64,000 bases of DNA from Holophagales bacterium (lineage in GTDB: Bacteria; Acidobacteriota; Thermoanaerobaculia; Multivoradales; Multivoraceae), in contig VXSP01000030.1 in NCBI GenBank assembly GCA_009837885.1, forward strand, positions 124,001-188,000, given 5' to 3'. Positions 8,703-18,986 of this stretch are shown piece by piece; the stretch's first letter is position 1, and every line of letters starts with the position of its first letter. A model generated the notes under the pieces. It searched no databases. It saw only the letters and a list, made by a program, of their open reading frames with translations, and was not told the origin of the DNA. Made by a program: the position numbers and the translations under genes.

Positions 8703-8823
8703 GTGCCTTTCCTCCCTTGGTTCTACTTCTGCCTCTTCCTCCTTGTTTACGCCCAGCCGGAGACCAGTCGGCGGCGCTTTCCGCACCGATGGTAGCGTCC
8801 GGTTATCGCCACCGGACCATTGA

Positions 8824-9969
<1,146 letters not shown>

Positions 9970-9995
9970 AGCCGCGGCGGCCCCTGGGTTCGGGC

Positions 9996-10523
9996 TCAGT
10001 CTCCCTGCGCGATCGGGTTCAGGACCATCGTCATCTGACGGCCCTCCAGGCCGGACCGGGTCTCCACCTCGCCCACTCCCTCGATCGCGTCGCTCACCTT
10101 GTCCAGGATGGCGATGCCGAGTTCGGGCCTGCGGAGTTGCCGGTAGCGGAAGAAGATCGTCACCTTGACCTTCTTGCCCTCGCGGAGGAAGCGGAGCGCC
10201 CGGTCGGTCTTGATCTGGTAGTCGTGCGGGTCGATCGTCGGGCGGTACTTGACCTCCTTGAGGTCGATCGTCGCCGCCTTCTTCCGGGATTCCCGTTTCT
10301 TCTTGTCGCGCTCGAACTTGACCTTGCCCCAGTCCATGACCCGGACCACGGGCGGGTCCGCGTTGGGACCCACCTCGACGAGGTCGAGTCGGGCGTCCTG
10401 GGCGCGCGTCTTCGCGTCTTCCAGGGGGACGACACCGATCTGGGTGCCGTTCTGATCGATGAGCCGTACCGGACTCTTCCGGATCCGGTGATTGATGCGC
10501 GGCTCGTTTGATGGGGGTGCGAT
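9996..10523 (-). CDS. infC: Translation initiation factor IF-3 with ATC start codon
   Basis: A 175-residue IF-3 that binds the 30S subunit and enforces correct start-codon selection. The N-domain reads RINHRIRKSPVRLIDQNG and DLVEVGPNADPPV; the linker is basic; the C-domain has KEVKYRPTIDPHDYQIK, KVKVTIFFRYRQ and PELGIAILDKV. No ATG, GTG or TTG fits the family N-terminus. Instead an ATC (minus strand, 10521-10523) lies seven bases after AGGAGG. ATT/ATC/ATA starts are a known IF-3 feature used for autoregulation. The usual neighbours thrS, rpmI and rplT are absent: Ku lies upstream, and the formaldehyde dehydrogenase is convergent downstream. This may be a relocated sole copy or a second copy. 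Confidence 0.93.
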   Translation of the reverse strand: MAPPSNEPRINHRIRKSPVRLIDQNGTQIGVVPLEDAKTRAQDARLDLVEVGPNADPPVVRVMDWGKVKFERDKKKRESRKKAATIDLKEVKYRPTIDPHDYQIKTDRALRFLREGKKVKVTIFFRYRQLRRPELGIAILDKVSDAIEGVGEVETRSGLEGRQMTMVLNPIAQGD

Positions 10524-10536
10524 CTCGAGGCCTCCT
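10524..10536 (-). promoter_or_regulatory. Shine-Dalgarno site defining the infC ATC start
   Basis: On the minus strand AGGAGG (10531-10536) is followed by seven bases (CCTCGAG) and then ATC. The perfect match and ideal spacing are what select this ATC over the GTG 50 codons downstream, which would remove the IF-3 N-domain. Confidence 0.8.
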
Positions 10537-10684
10537 GTGCTGCCGACTACCGGCGCGGGCCGGAACGGAGGGCTACCTTAGCCGCTTCCCGCCCGCGAGT
10601 GTGCGTAGATCCAGTCTGTTGAACGGACACGGCCGCGGCCGCAACGCGGCCCTCGCGACCCGCCCTCACGAACGGTAGCTCACG

Positions 10685-11593
10685 TCAACCGGCCACAGCC
10701 CGCTTCGCCGGGGTGCTCGCAGCCCGTCGGACCCGCTTCTTCTTGGTCGCCTTGCGCTGCGCCGCCGCCTTCTTGGGCGGCCTGGAGTCGGCAACCGCAC
10801 CTTCCGCCTCCGGCTCGCCGTTCTTCGACAGGCTCGCCTTAAGCGCCTCCATCAGGTCGATGATTTGCGCCTGGGGCGCCTCCGTCTCGTCGTCCGCGAT
10901 CTCGCGGCCGTCGATCTTGCTCTGAATCGCGTCCCAAAGCCGCTTGCGCACCTCGTCCGTGTACTGGTCCGGCTTGAAGTCGTCGGAAGCGATCTGTTCG
11001 ATCAACTGCACCGCGAGTTCCAGTTCGCCCGGCTTGGGCTCGGTCTCCTCGCCGAGTGGAACCTCCTCGAACGACTTCAACTCGTCCTCGTACTTCAGTT
11101 GCTGCATCAGCAGGCCCGAAGCGAAGGGGCGCAGCATGACCAGGTACTGCTTGCCCCGCGCGGCGTGCTTGGCCAGCGCCGAGCGGCCGGTCTTGCGCAT
11201 CGCCTCGCTGAGGAGCCGGTAGGCGCGCTCGCCGCCCTTCTCCGGGCCGAGGTAGTACGACTTCTCGAAGTAGATCGGCTCAACCTCCGTGAGCGGCACG
11301 AACTCGGTGATCTCGATCGCCGGCGACGCCTTCTCCTGGAGTTCCTTGATTTCCTCGTCGCTGAAGGTGACGTACTGGCCCTTGCCGAACTCGTAGCCCT
11401 TGATCGTCTCCTTCCGCTCGACGACGACGCCGGTGCGGGGGTTGACCAACTGCTGCTTGACCCGCGTGTTGTCGCTCGGATCGAGCATGTTGAAGCGAAC
11501 CCCGCCGGAGGTTTCCGAAGTCGAGTAGAGCCGGACCGGGATGGAAACCAGGCCGAAGGAAACCGTGCCGGTGCCGACGGAACGAGCAGGCAT
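10685..11593 (-). CDS. ku: Ku protein of bacterial non-homologous end joining
   Basis: A 302-residue Ku homologue that would encircle double-strand DNA ends as a homodimer and recruit LigD. The start MPARSVGTGTVSFGLVSIPVRLY is the family hallmark, followed by CD-type core segments (KGYEFGKGQYV, FEKSYYLGPEK, FDLP-like loops). The C-terminal 45 residues are a Lys/Arg/Ala-rich tail (KKAAAQRKATKKK, KRAVAG), the extended tail type that binds DNA in several bacterial Ku proteins. ATG start at 11591-11593. It is divergent from ligD across 80 bp, as expected for a co-regulated NHEJ pair. Confidence 0.96.
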   Translation of the reverse strand: MPARSVGTGTVSFGLVSIPVRLYSTSETSGGVRFNMLDPSDNTRVKQQLVNPRTGVVVERKETIKGYEFGKGQYVTFSDEEIKELQEKASPAIEITEFVPLTEVEPIYFEKSYYLGPEKGGERAYRLLSEAMRKTGRSALAKHAARGKQYLVMLRPFASGLLMQQLKYEDELKSFEEVPLGEETEPKPGELELAVQLIEQIASDDFKPDQYTDEVRKRLWDAIQSKIDGREIADDETEAPQAQIIDLMEALKASLSKNGEPEAEGAVADSRPPKKAAAQRKATKKKRVRRAASTPAKRAVAG

Positions 11594-11673
11594 AGACAGC
11601 GGATTCTAGCACCGGAAGCGGTTCCGCGGGGCACGGAGCCGGCCGGCTCCGCTTCTGGGAGAATGCACGCCTG

Positions 11674-14250
11674 ATGCCGCACGGCAATCTGGACGCCTAC
11701 CGCCGCAAGCGTTCGAGCGAGGCGACGCCCGAGCCGATGGGTTCCCGAACCACGGCCGTCGGCGGGCGCTTCGTGATCCAGAAGCACGCCGCCCGGCGGG
11801 TCCACTTCGACCTGCGCCTGGAACTCGAGGGCACCCTCAAGTCCTGGGCGGTGCCGCGCGGCCCCAGCCTCGATCCCGAGGTCAAGCGGCTCGCGGTGGC
11901 CACCGAGGATCATCCGCTGGAGTACGCCGACTTCGAAGGGTCCATCCCCGCCGGCAACTACGGCGCCGGCGCGATGATCGTGTGGGACAGCGGGCGCTGG
12001 GTCCCGCTCGAGGATCCCGTGGCCGGGATGGAGAGCGGCAAACTCCTGTTCGAACTCCACGGCTACAAGCTGCGCGGCGTCTGGACCCTGTTCCGCACGG
12101 GCGGTCGGCGCCAGACTGACGATGGCAGCCAGTGGCTGCTGATGAAGAAGCCGGACACCGCGGCGCGCCCTCAGGAGGACGCCGACGGAGAGGACGAGCT
12201 GCCGCCCGAGTCCGTGCTCTCGGGCCTGACCGTCGAAGAGCTTCGGGACGGATGCGACCGGATCGAACAGGTGCGGGCCGAAATCGAAGCGTCGGACGCG
12301 CCGCACCGGCCGGTGGACCCGCGCTCGCTGCCGCTGATGCTCGCGACGGCCTCTGACCGGCCCTTCTCGCGCGCCGGCTGGATCTACGAACTGAAGTACG
12401 ACGGCTACCGTCTGGTCGCCGCCAAGGAAGGCGGCAACGTCTTCCTTCGCTACCGCCGAGGCGCCGACGTCACCGCCCTCTATCCGGAGCTGGCCCGCGC
12501 CCTGCGCCGGCTGCCGGTGGACTCGCTCGCGCTCGACGGGGAGGTCACCGTGCTCGACGGCGGCGGCCGGCCCAGCTTCGCCAGACTGCAGACGCGCGCG
12601 TTGCTCAGTCGTCCAGTCGACATCGAACAGGCCTCGGTACGCCGGCCGGCGACGCTGTTCGCCTTCGACCTGGTCTCGTTCGAGGGCCACGACCTGCGGC
12701 CGCTGCCCCTGCTCGAGCGCAAGGGCTGGCTGGCCCGGGTTCTGCCGCCCGCCGGGCCGCTCCGCTACTCGGATCACATCGAGGAACGGGGCGAGGAGTT
12801 CTTCGAGCAGGCGGTCGCGATGGGACTCGAGGGGACCATGGCGAAGGACGGCGCGTCGCGGTACGTCGGCCGCCGGTCGTCGTCCTGGGTCAAGCTGCGC
12901 GCCGAACGGACGGGGGACTTCGCCATCGTCGGCATGTCGGCGCCCAAGGGCAGCCGGGTCGGCCTGGGCTCACTTCACCTCGCGGTCTGGGACCCCGAAG
13001 CCGGCAGGCTGGTCTACGCCGGGCGCGTCGGCACGGGATTCGATGACGCGACCCTGGCGGAGCTGGCGGAGCGTCTGTCGGCGAGCCGGCGCGAGGATCC
13101 TCCATGCTGGGCGCCGAGCGCCGAGGGCCCCGCCGTGGAAGCGGCGCTCACCGACGCCCACCTCCTCGACGGTCGCGTCGACGACCAGACCTGGGTCGAG
13201 CCGGACGACGAACTGGTCTGCGAGGTCCGCTTCAAGGAATGGACTCCCCACGGCCTGCTCCGGCATCCCGTGTTCCTTCGTCTGCGGGACGACAAGCCGC
13301 TGGAGGACTGCGTCCGCCGCGCGGTGCCCCGCCACGGCGAAGCCGCCCAGCCGGCGCCGCCGGAGCGGCGAGTCGAGATCACGAACAAGTCCAAGGTGTT
13401 CTGGCCGGACGAGGGTTACACCAAGGGCGATCTGATCGACTTCTACACCGCCGTCTCGGAGGCGATGCAGCCCTACCTCACCGACCGCCCGCTGGTGATG
13501 ACCCGCTACCCGGACGGGATCGAGGGCAAGTCCTTCTTCCAGAAGAACGCGCCCGACTTCGCGCCCGACTGGCTGCACACGGTCAGGCTGACGAGCCCGC
13601 GGACCGGCAAGGACGTCGAGTACTTCGTCTGCCAGAACAGGGAGAGCCTGGTCTACGTGGCCAACCTGGCCGCGATCGTCCTCCACGTCTGGTCCAGCCG
13701 CCTGCACCAGCTCGGCCAGCCGGACTGGTGCATCCTCGACCTCGACCCGAAGGACGCGCCCTTCGAGGACGTGATCGAGATCGCCGTCGCCATCCGCCGT
13801 CTTTGCCGGAAGATCGAGTTGCCGAGTTTCATCAAGACCAGCGGCTCGAGCGGCCTGCACGTGCTTCTGCCGCTGGGCGGCGCATGCACTTACGAACAGT
13901 CGCGCAGCCTGGGACAACTGATCGCCCGGATCATCTGCCGGCAACTGCCCGAGATCGCCACCGTCACCCGCAATCCCGAACGCCGCGGCGGCAAGGTCTA
14001 CATCGACTTCGTCCAGAACGGCCGCGGCCGGCTGCTCGTCGCCCCCTTCAGTGTCCGGCCGCTGCCGGCGGCGCCGGTGTCGACGCCCCTGCGCTGGTCC
14101 GAAGTCAAACCCGGCCTCGACCTGCGCGACCACAACATCCGCACCGTGCCGGAGCGCCTGAAGAAGCTCAAGACCGACCCGCTTCGCGACGTGCTGACGG
14201 AGCAGCCCGACCTGCTGGCGGCGCTGCGCCGGCTGAGTGAGCTCGTGTAG
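11674..14250 (+). CDS. ligD: Multifunctional ATP-dependent DNA ligase LigD (PE-Lig-Pol order)
   Basis: An 858-residue end-joining enzyme. The N-terminal 3'-phosphoesterase domain (about residues 1-165) shows FVIQKHAARRVHFDLRLE and LKSWAVPRGPS. The ligase domain (about 205-530) has the nucleotidyl-transfer motif ELK241-YDG with catalytic Lys241, then LDGEVTVLD and EGTMAKD, ending with the OB-fold KEWT segment. The polymerase/primase domain (about 555-858) has KVFWPDEGYTKGDLI, LDLDPKD with the metal-binding aspartates, TSGSSGLHVLLPL and KVYIDFVQN. The order PE-Lig-Pol is that of Pseudomonas, not of mycobacteria (Pol-PE-Lig). Divergent from ku; together they form a complete two-component NHEJ system. 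Confidence 0.97.
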   Translation: MPHGNLDAYRRKRSSEATPEPMGSRTTAVGGRFVIQKHAARRVHFDLRLELEGTLKSWAVPRGPSLDPEVKRLAVATEDHPLEYADFEGSIPAGNYGAGAMIVWDSGRWVPLEDPVAGMESGKLLFELHGYKLRGVWTLFRTGGRRQTDDGSQWLLMKKPDTAARPQEDADGEDELPPESVLSGLTVEELRDGCDRIEQVRAEIEASDAPHRPVDPRSLPLMLATASDRPFSRAGWIYELKYDGYRLVAAKEGGNVFLRYRRGADVTALYPELARALRRLPVDSLALDGEVTVLDGGGRPSFARLQTRALLSRPVDIEQASVRRPATLFAFDLVSFEGHDLRPLPLLERKGWLARVLPPAGPLRYSDHIEERGEEFFEQAVAMGLEGTMAKDGASRYVGRRSSSWVKLRAERTGDFAIVGMSAPKGSRVGLGSLHLAVWDPEAGRLVYAGRVGTGFDDATLAELAERLSASRREDPPCWAPSAEGPAVEAALTDAHLLDGRVDDQTWVEPDDELVCEVRFKEWTPHGLLRHPVFLRLRDDKPLEDCVRRAVPRHGEAAQPAPPERRVEITNKSKVFWPDEGYTKGDLIDFYTAVSEAMQPYLTDRPLVMTRYPDGIEGKSFFQKNAPDFAPDWLHTVRLTSPRTGKDVEYFVCQNRESLVYVANLAAIVLHVWSSRLHQLGQPDWCILDLDPKDAPFEDVIEIAVAIRRLCRKIELPSFIKTSGSSGLHVLLPLGGACTYEQSRSLGQLIARIICRQLPEIATVTRNPERRGGKVYIDFVQNGRGRLLVAPFSVRPLPAAPVSTPLRWSEVKPGLDLRDHNIRTVPERLKKLKTDPLRDVLTEQPDLLAALRRLSELV

Positions 14251-14297
14251 GCCGCCTGAAGTTGACACCAAGCTGAGAGTGAACTAAGTTTCGAGTC

Positions 14298-14555
14298 ATG
14301 ATTCGACTCAACATGCACGAGGCGAAAACCCACCTGTCCCGATACGTCGCCGAACTCAAGGAAGGCGAGACGATCATCCTCTGCCGCCGAAACAAGCCCG
14401 TCGCCGAGATTCGGCCGCTGCCGCCGGAGCGGAAGGCACGCCGGCCTATCGGGCTGTGCCGCGGGCAGTTCACGATCCCGGAGTCGTTCTTCGATCCGTT
14501 GCCGGACGACTTCATTGACGCCTTCGAGAACGGCCCCGTCTTCCCTGACGAGTGA
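14298..14555 (+). CDS. Phd/YefM-family antitoxin
   Basis: An 85-residue antitoxin. MIRLNMHEAKTHLSRYVAEL and the following ETIILCRRNKPVAEI segment are the Phd/YefM DNA-binding fold; the acidic, Phe-rich C-terminus (FFDPLPDDFIDAFENG) is the part that would cap the toxin. The start ATG sits within GAGTC-ATGATTC-GACTC, a short inverted repeat that may be part of an autorepression operator (weak). The last four bases overlap the toxin start (GTGA), so translation is coupled. Located just after ligD on the same strand, with 47 bp between. Confidence 0.88.
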   Translation: MIRLNMHEAKTHLSRYVAELKEGETIILCRRNKPVAEIRPLPPERKARRPIGLCRGQFTIPESFFDPLPDDFIDAFENGPVFPDE

Positions 14556-14938
14556 CACTGCTGCTCGACACCTGCACCTTCCTTTGGTGGTGCCTGGACG
14601 ACCGCAGACTGTCGGCGACCGTCAGACGTTCCGTGTCCGAACCGGCGACGAACGTCTATCTCAGCGCATCGTCGGCTTGGGAGATCGCCGTGAAGCACGG
14701 CCTCGGTCGATTGCAACTACCGCAGGAGCCGCAGCTCTTCGTGCCGGAACAGCGGAGATTGCACGGCTTCGAGAGCCTCGTCTTCGACGAGGCGAGCGCC
14801 CTACAAGTAGGACGTCTCCCGCTCCTCCACAAGGATCCCTTCGACCGTCTCCTGATCTGCCAGGCGATCGAGCACGGCATGACGCTGGTGACGCCGGACC
14901 GGCTGATCTCCCAGTATCCCGTGCGGGTCCTTTGGTAG
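14552..14938 (+). CDS. PIN-domain toxin (VapC-like)
   Basis: A 128-residue PIN-domain ribonuclease toxin, partner of the preceding Phd-type antitoxin. It starts GTG-overlapped (V-T-L-L-L-D-T-C) with the first acidic residue in LLLDTCTFLWW, a central SAWEIAVKHGLG (second acidic residue), and a C-terminal HKDPFDRLLICQA segment with the conserved Asp. This arrangement (DTHxxLW-like start, S-x-x-S-xWE-I, DPFDR) is the common Phd-associated PIN subgroup. It probably cleaves RNA when free of antitoxin. Confidence 0.9.
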   Translation: MTLLLDTCTFLWWCLDDRRLSATVRRSVSEPATNVYLSASSAWEIAVKHGLGRLQLPQEPQLFVPEQRRLHGFESLVFDEASALQVGRLPLLHKDPFDRLLICQAIEHGMTLVTPDRLISQYPVRVLW

Positions 14939-14990
14939 TTGCCGCCGCCGTCCCAGTGTGTGGCGCCGTGGCCTTCCCGGCACTTGGCAG

Positions 14991-17900
14991 TCAGAACTGG
15001 AGCCGAAGACCCGCCTGTACGCGGCGGCTGGCCTGAAAGGCGGCGGGAAGCGACTCGCGCAGATCCGGCCTTGCCCCCTGTGCTGCCGCGGCGGCGAGCA
15101 GATCGGTGCCGCCCGGGCCGACGAACACCGGGTCGAGCCAGGCGAGCGGCCAGAGCTGGTTCGCGGCGTCCTGGTCGAAGACGTTGAGGGCCTCGGCGAA
15201 GAGGGACAACCGTCGGTCGTCCGAGCGAAGCGGGACGCGGTAGGTGAGAGACAGGTCCGCGCGCTTGAGATCGGAGCTCTTCACCGGCCCGTCCGCGCCA
15301 GACGGTAAAGGAGTCAGGCCGGTGCTGAGGATGCGACTGGCTTCGTCGACCCGAACCGTCAGGGCCCGTGGCACGTAGGCGGCCCCCGTGCGGAAGCGGT
15401 AGACGAGCGCCATCAGCCAGCGTTCGCCCGGCGACAGGACGAGCCAGCCGGAGAGCTGGTGCTCGCGGTCGAGACTCAGGCGGCGGCTGTCGTCCGTCAC
15501 GTCGAACACGTCGCACGGCACCGGCGAGGAGCACAGGTCGAGCGCGGCCAGGAGCGGATGGGCGCCGGGCAGAGCCCCCGCCTCGAGCCCGAGTCCGCCG
15601 GCCTCGTGGTTGCCCGTCAGCCGGCTCAGGAGGTACGAAAAGTGGATCCTCCAGGAAGGGCTGAAGCCGACGTTCGCGTTGAGCTCGGCGCCCCACCAGT
15701 CCTGCTCGAGCCGGGGGAGCTCGCCGCCGGCGCCCCGCGCGGGGGTCAACAGCGTCGGGACGACCTCGCCGGCGGCCAGCAGCGGCATCAGACGGATGCC
15801 GTCCCGCAGCTGGCGTCGGGAGACGCGGGCCGAGATCACGACGTCGGGCAGGAACTGGTACCCCGTCCCCAACTGGATCTCGCGCACACGGGCTGGACGA
15901 AGGTCCGGATCAACCGTCGCCCTCGCGAAGTCGAGGGGCGCGCCGCTGTAACCGCCGGTGGCGTCCAGCGCCGCGACCGCGTCGAGGTCGGAGCGCCCCG
16001 CCCGCGGCCGAAAGACATCGACATGCCACCAGGCGGCGCCGCCGTAGGCCTTCCACCTGCCGCGGCCGGCGACGTCCCAGACGAACGCGAGCCGCGGTTC
16101 CGTGCGGTCGTCGAAATCGAGGTCGAGGGGGCCTACCTCTTCCGCTTCGGCGCGCAGTCCAGCGTGCAGGGTCAGGTGCCTCTTGAAGGCTCCACCCACG
16201 CGCCAGGCGTCCTGCACGTAGAGGGCGCGCTTCTCCTGGCGGAGGCCGGCGGCGTCGAGCGGTCCACCGCTCCAGGCGTCGACCACTCCGCCCGGAAACC
16301 GCAGCAACCGTCCGGAGTCCTCCCGACGGAGGAGTTCGAGGCTGCTCCTGGAATCCTGAATGCCGATTTCCAGCGTGTGATCGAAGAGGAAGAACGACGG
16401 CTCGATCGCCCAGTTCCGGCGTTCCGCTGCGCGGCGGATCTGGCCCGCCGGCGCGGCCTCGTACCAACCCGCCGGCCGCCCGGAGGCGGGCGCCCCGAAG
16501 TACAGGCCCCCGTCCTGCCATGGCTCGCCGGCCTCGATGAGATCGGATCGACCGCCGAACACGCGCAACCAGAGGCGGTCGGTGACTCCCCACTCGACGT
16601 TGAGGCTCGTCGTCTGCCTTCGCGACCGATCGTTCTCGGTTCCGTCCAGCGACGGCAGAACCTGCAGCGCCGGCCTTCTGCCGTCGACGTCGCCGGAGCC
16701 GGCATGGTGCTTCAGGGTCAGGTTGCTGGCCGAGCCGGCCCACCAGTCGAGCTTCCCGACCGACTGTTCGATCGTCTCGTCCCAGGTCATTGGCGCGCCC
16801 GCACCGAACAGGCTCTCCGTGCCGCGGGTGCGGCTTCTCGAGTAGCCGCCGAACGCCCGGGCCCGCTTGTCCCGTAGCGGGCCGCCGGCAAAGATGGTCG
16901 CCTCGTCGCCCTCGATGCGTCTCCTGTCCCTGCCGCCGGCAGGCGATTCCCCGGCAGCGAACAGGCGCAGGGCAAGCCGCTCGCCGTTGTCGAGTGGTTC
17001 GACCGTCGACCAGCCGCCGTTCACCCGCCAGTCGGTCCCTCCCGAGCGCGTGATCAGGTCGATGTGGGGACCGGCCATCGTCGCCGCCAGTTCCATCGTC
17101 CAGACGCGCACCTGATCCACCCAGCGTGGATCGATGGCGGCTGATCCCGGTTCGCGAAGCGCGCTCTCCTGCCCGTCGATCCGGTAGACGGCGAAGCCGG
17201 GCGGCGAGCCGTTGACCGCGACGTCCGGGTCCAGCGCATCGAGGCCGGACGCCAGGTCGAGGTTTAGCGCCGCCACCGCGCCCGGTAGCAGCCGCAGGTC
17301 GTCGCCCGCCAGCACGTTTCCGTCGCTGCCGGTGACCACGTCGAGCAACGGCGAAGAGACGAGATCGAGCGCCGACGCGCTGCCGGCCCTCATGTGGAAG
17401 TCGACCCGCAGTACGCCGCCCGTAACCAGGATCAGGTTCTCGACGACGGATGTCGCGTAGCCGTCCATCGTCGCCTCGACGTAGTAGTCGCCCGGCGGCA
17501 GACCCGGCGCCCGGAAGCTGCCGCCGCGACCGGCGCGGACGGTCTGGGTGCTGTGCAACTGATCGCCGGTGATCCTGATCTCGGCGCCCGGCAGCGGAAC
17601 GTCGGTGACCGCGTCGCGCACCTGGCCGTTGATCTCGCCGTTCAGGCCCGCCGAGGCGGGGCTCGGAGACAACACGGTCAGACCGACGACCGCCGCGACC
17701 AGCACCGCCGTTACCGCCGGCGCGGCCGCCAGGCGGGTCGTTTCCTGCTTCGGCAGGAGCAGTGAAGCGAAGGCAGACACCAGGCCGACCACCGCGCCGG
17801 CCTGCAGCACGGCCGCGAGCTCGAAGCGATCCGCAAGCCCTCCGATTCCCCACGTCGCGATCCCGCCCGTCGCGAACAGGAATCCGAGCGCCGTCCCCGA

Positions 17901-18917
17901 AGCCAGACCCCGACGCCACGGCAGCAACTCCTGAGCCATGACGATCAGGATGGAGTGGGATGCTCCCAGCAGCGCTCCGCAGGGCAACACGACGGCGAAG
18001 ATCCAGCCCCCGGATCCGGGCAGCACGCCCAGCAGCAGGGCGCCGAGCAGGGTGGTCAGGAAGACGATCGGCCGTCGACCCCAACGATCGGCCCAGGCGC
18101 CCGCGAAGACCGCGGTCACGGCGCCTCCGAGCAGGAACAGCGCGCTGGCGGACCCCTGAGCCACGGAGCTGTATCCCCGCTGACTCAGCAGGAGGGGCAG
18201 GAACGCCATCGTTCCGAACATGGCCCAGGAGCGGCTGGCGAAGACCAGGCCGAGGAGGGCGATGACGCCGCCGCGGACAGGTCGCCGGCGGCCGGCCGGC
18301 ACCTCGGCGGCGCCGGTCCGATCTTCACTCGGCTGCGACGTTGCCGGCGCCGGGTGAAACCGCCGCGGCCCCATCGCGAAGACCATGAACAGCGGCACGG
18401 GCGCCGCGAGGAGCAGGAGCCAGTAGATCCCGTTCAACCCCGCCCGATCGAGGGCCAGTCCCGCCAGGACCGGCCCGGTCGTCAGCCCGAGTTGACCGCA
18501 GAAGAAGAAGATCGCGGTGAAGGTGGCCGAGCGGGCCAGGTTCACCGTGCTGGAGTGCATCACGCCCAGCGGATGAAAGGCGCCCGAAGCAACCGCCGCC
18601 AGCGCGAAGGGAATGAGAAACAGGACGAATCTCTGGGTCGCGGCGGCGGCCGCGACCGCCAGGCCCATGCAGGCGAAGTTGAAGGCGACGCTGAAGGGAC
18701 CCAGGAAGCGGCTGCCGATCCGGTCGACCAACCAGCCGAAGGCCGGCTGCGTGGTGCCGGCGAGGACCTGGAACAGACCCACCCCGAGCCCGATCTGGGC
18801 GGCGCTGAGACCGAGCGGCGCCTGGAGGAAGGCCAGCAGCACCGGCCCCATGCTGTTGAAGATGTCGATGCCGAGGTGACCTATGGTCACCGCCGCGAAG
18901 ATCCGTCGCCCGTTCAT
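14991..18917 (-). CDS. MFS transporter in frame with a TonB-receptor-like outer-membrane protein
   Basis: A single 1308-codon open frame. Residues 1-392 are a complete 12-helix MFS transporter (WLVDRIGSR and WADRWGRRP loops; central hydrophilic linker at 185-215), similar to the fosmidomycin-resistance type. Residues 396-423 are a hydrophobic segment ending S-P-A-S-A, a convincing signal-peptidase site. Residues 424-510 form a carboxypeptidase-regulatory-like beta-sandwich (GEINGQVRDAVTDVPLPGAEI, PPGDYYVEATMDGY), followed by a degenerate plug and a barrel ending ...LRLQF, the terminal Phe expected of an outer-membrane protein. Either this is a genuine fusion processed at residue 423, or two genes in which the second starts internally (GTG at residue 380 is the best candidate). 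Confidence 0.82.
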   Translation of the reverse strand: MNGRRIFAAVTIGHLGIDIFNSMGPVLLAFLQAPLGLSAAQIGLGVGLFQVLAGTTQPAFGWLVDRIGSRFLGPFSVAFNFACMGLAVAAAAATQRFVLFLIPFALAAVASGAFHPLGVMHSSTVNLARSATFTAIFFFCGQLGLTTGPVLAGLALDRAGLNGIYWLLLLAAPVPLFMVFAMGPRRFHPAPATSQPSEDRTGAAEVPAGRRRPVRGGVIALLGLVFASRSWAMFGTMAFLPLLLSQRGYSSVAQGSASALFLLGGAVTAVFAGAWADRWGRRPIVFLTTLLGALLLGVLPGSGGWIFAVVLPCGALLGASHSILIVMAQELLPWRRGLASGTALGFLFATGGIATWGIGGLADRFELAAVLQAGAVVGLVSAFASLLLPKQETTRLAAAPAVTAVLVAAVVGLTVLSPSPASAGLNGEINGQVRDAVTDVPLPGAEIRITGDQLHSTQTVRAGRGGSFRAPGLPPGDYYVEATMDGYATSVVENLILVTGGVLRVDFHMRAGSASALDLVSSPLLDVVTGSDGNVLAGDDLRLLPGAVAALNLDLASGLDALDPDVAVNGSPPGFAVYRIDGQESALREPGSAAIDPRWVDQVRVWTMELAATMAGPHIDLITRSGGTDWRVNGGWSTVEPLDNGERLALRLFAAGESPAGGRDRRRIEGDEATIFAGGPLRDKRARAFGGYSRSRTRGTESLFGAGAPMTWDETIEQSVGKLDWWAGSASNLTLKHHAGSGDVDGRRPALQVLPSLDGTENDRSRRQTTSLNVEWGVTDRLWLRVFGGRSDLIEAGEPWQDGGLYFGAPASGRPAGWYEAAPAGQIRRAAERRNWAIEPSFFLFDHTLEIGIQDSRSSLELLRREDSGRLLRFPGGVVDAWSGGPLDAAGLRQEKRALYVQDAWRVGGAFKRHLTLHAGLRAEAEEVGPLDLDFDDRTEPRLAFVWDVAGRGRWKAYGGAAWWHVDVFRPRAGRSDLDAVAALDATGGYSGAPLDFARATVDPDLRPARVREIQLGTGYQFLPDVVISARVSRRQLRDGIRLMPLLAAGEVVPTLLTPARGAGGELPRLEQDWWGAELNANVGFSPSWRIHFSYLLSRLTGNHEAGGLGLEAGALPGAHPLLAALDLCSSPVPCDVFDVTDDSRRLSLDREHQLSGWLVLSPGERWLMALVYRFRTGAAYVPRALTVRVDEASRILSTGLTPLPSGADGPVKSSDLKRADLSLTYRVPLRSDDRRLSLFAEALNVFDQDAANQLWPLAWLDPVFVGPGGTDLLAAAAAQGARPDLRESLPAAFQASRRVQAGLRLQF

Positions 18918-18986
18918 GGAGAACCGATGCCGGTGTCAGGGTACGTCACCGCCGCGAAGATCCGCCGGCCGTTCATCCGCGGCCCG

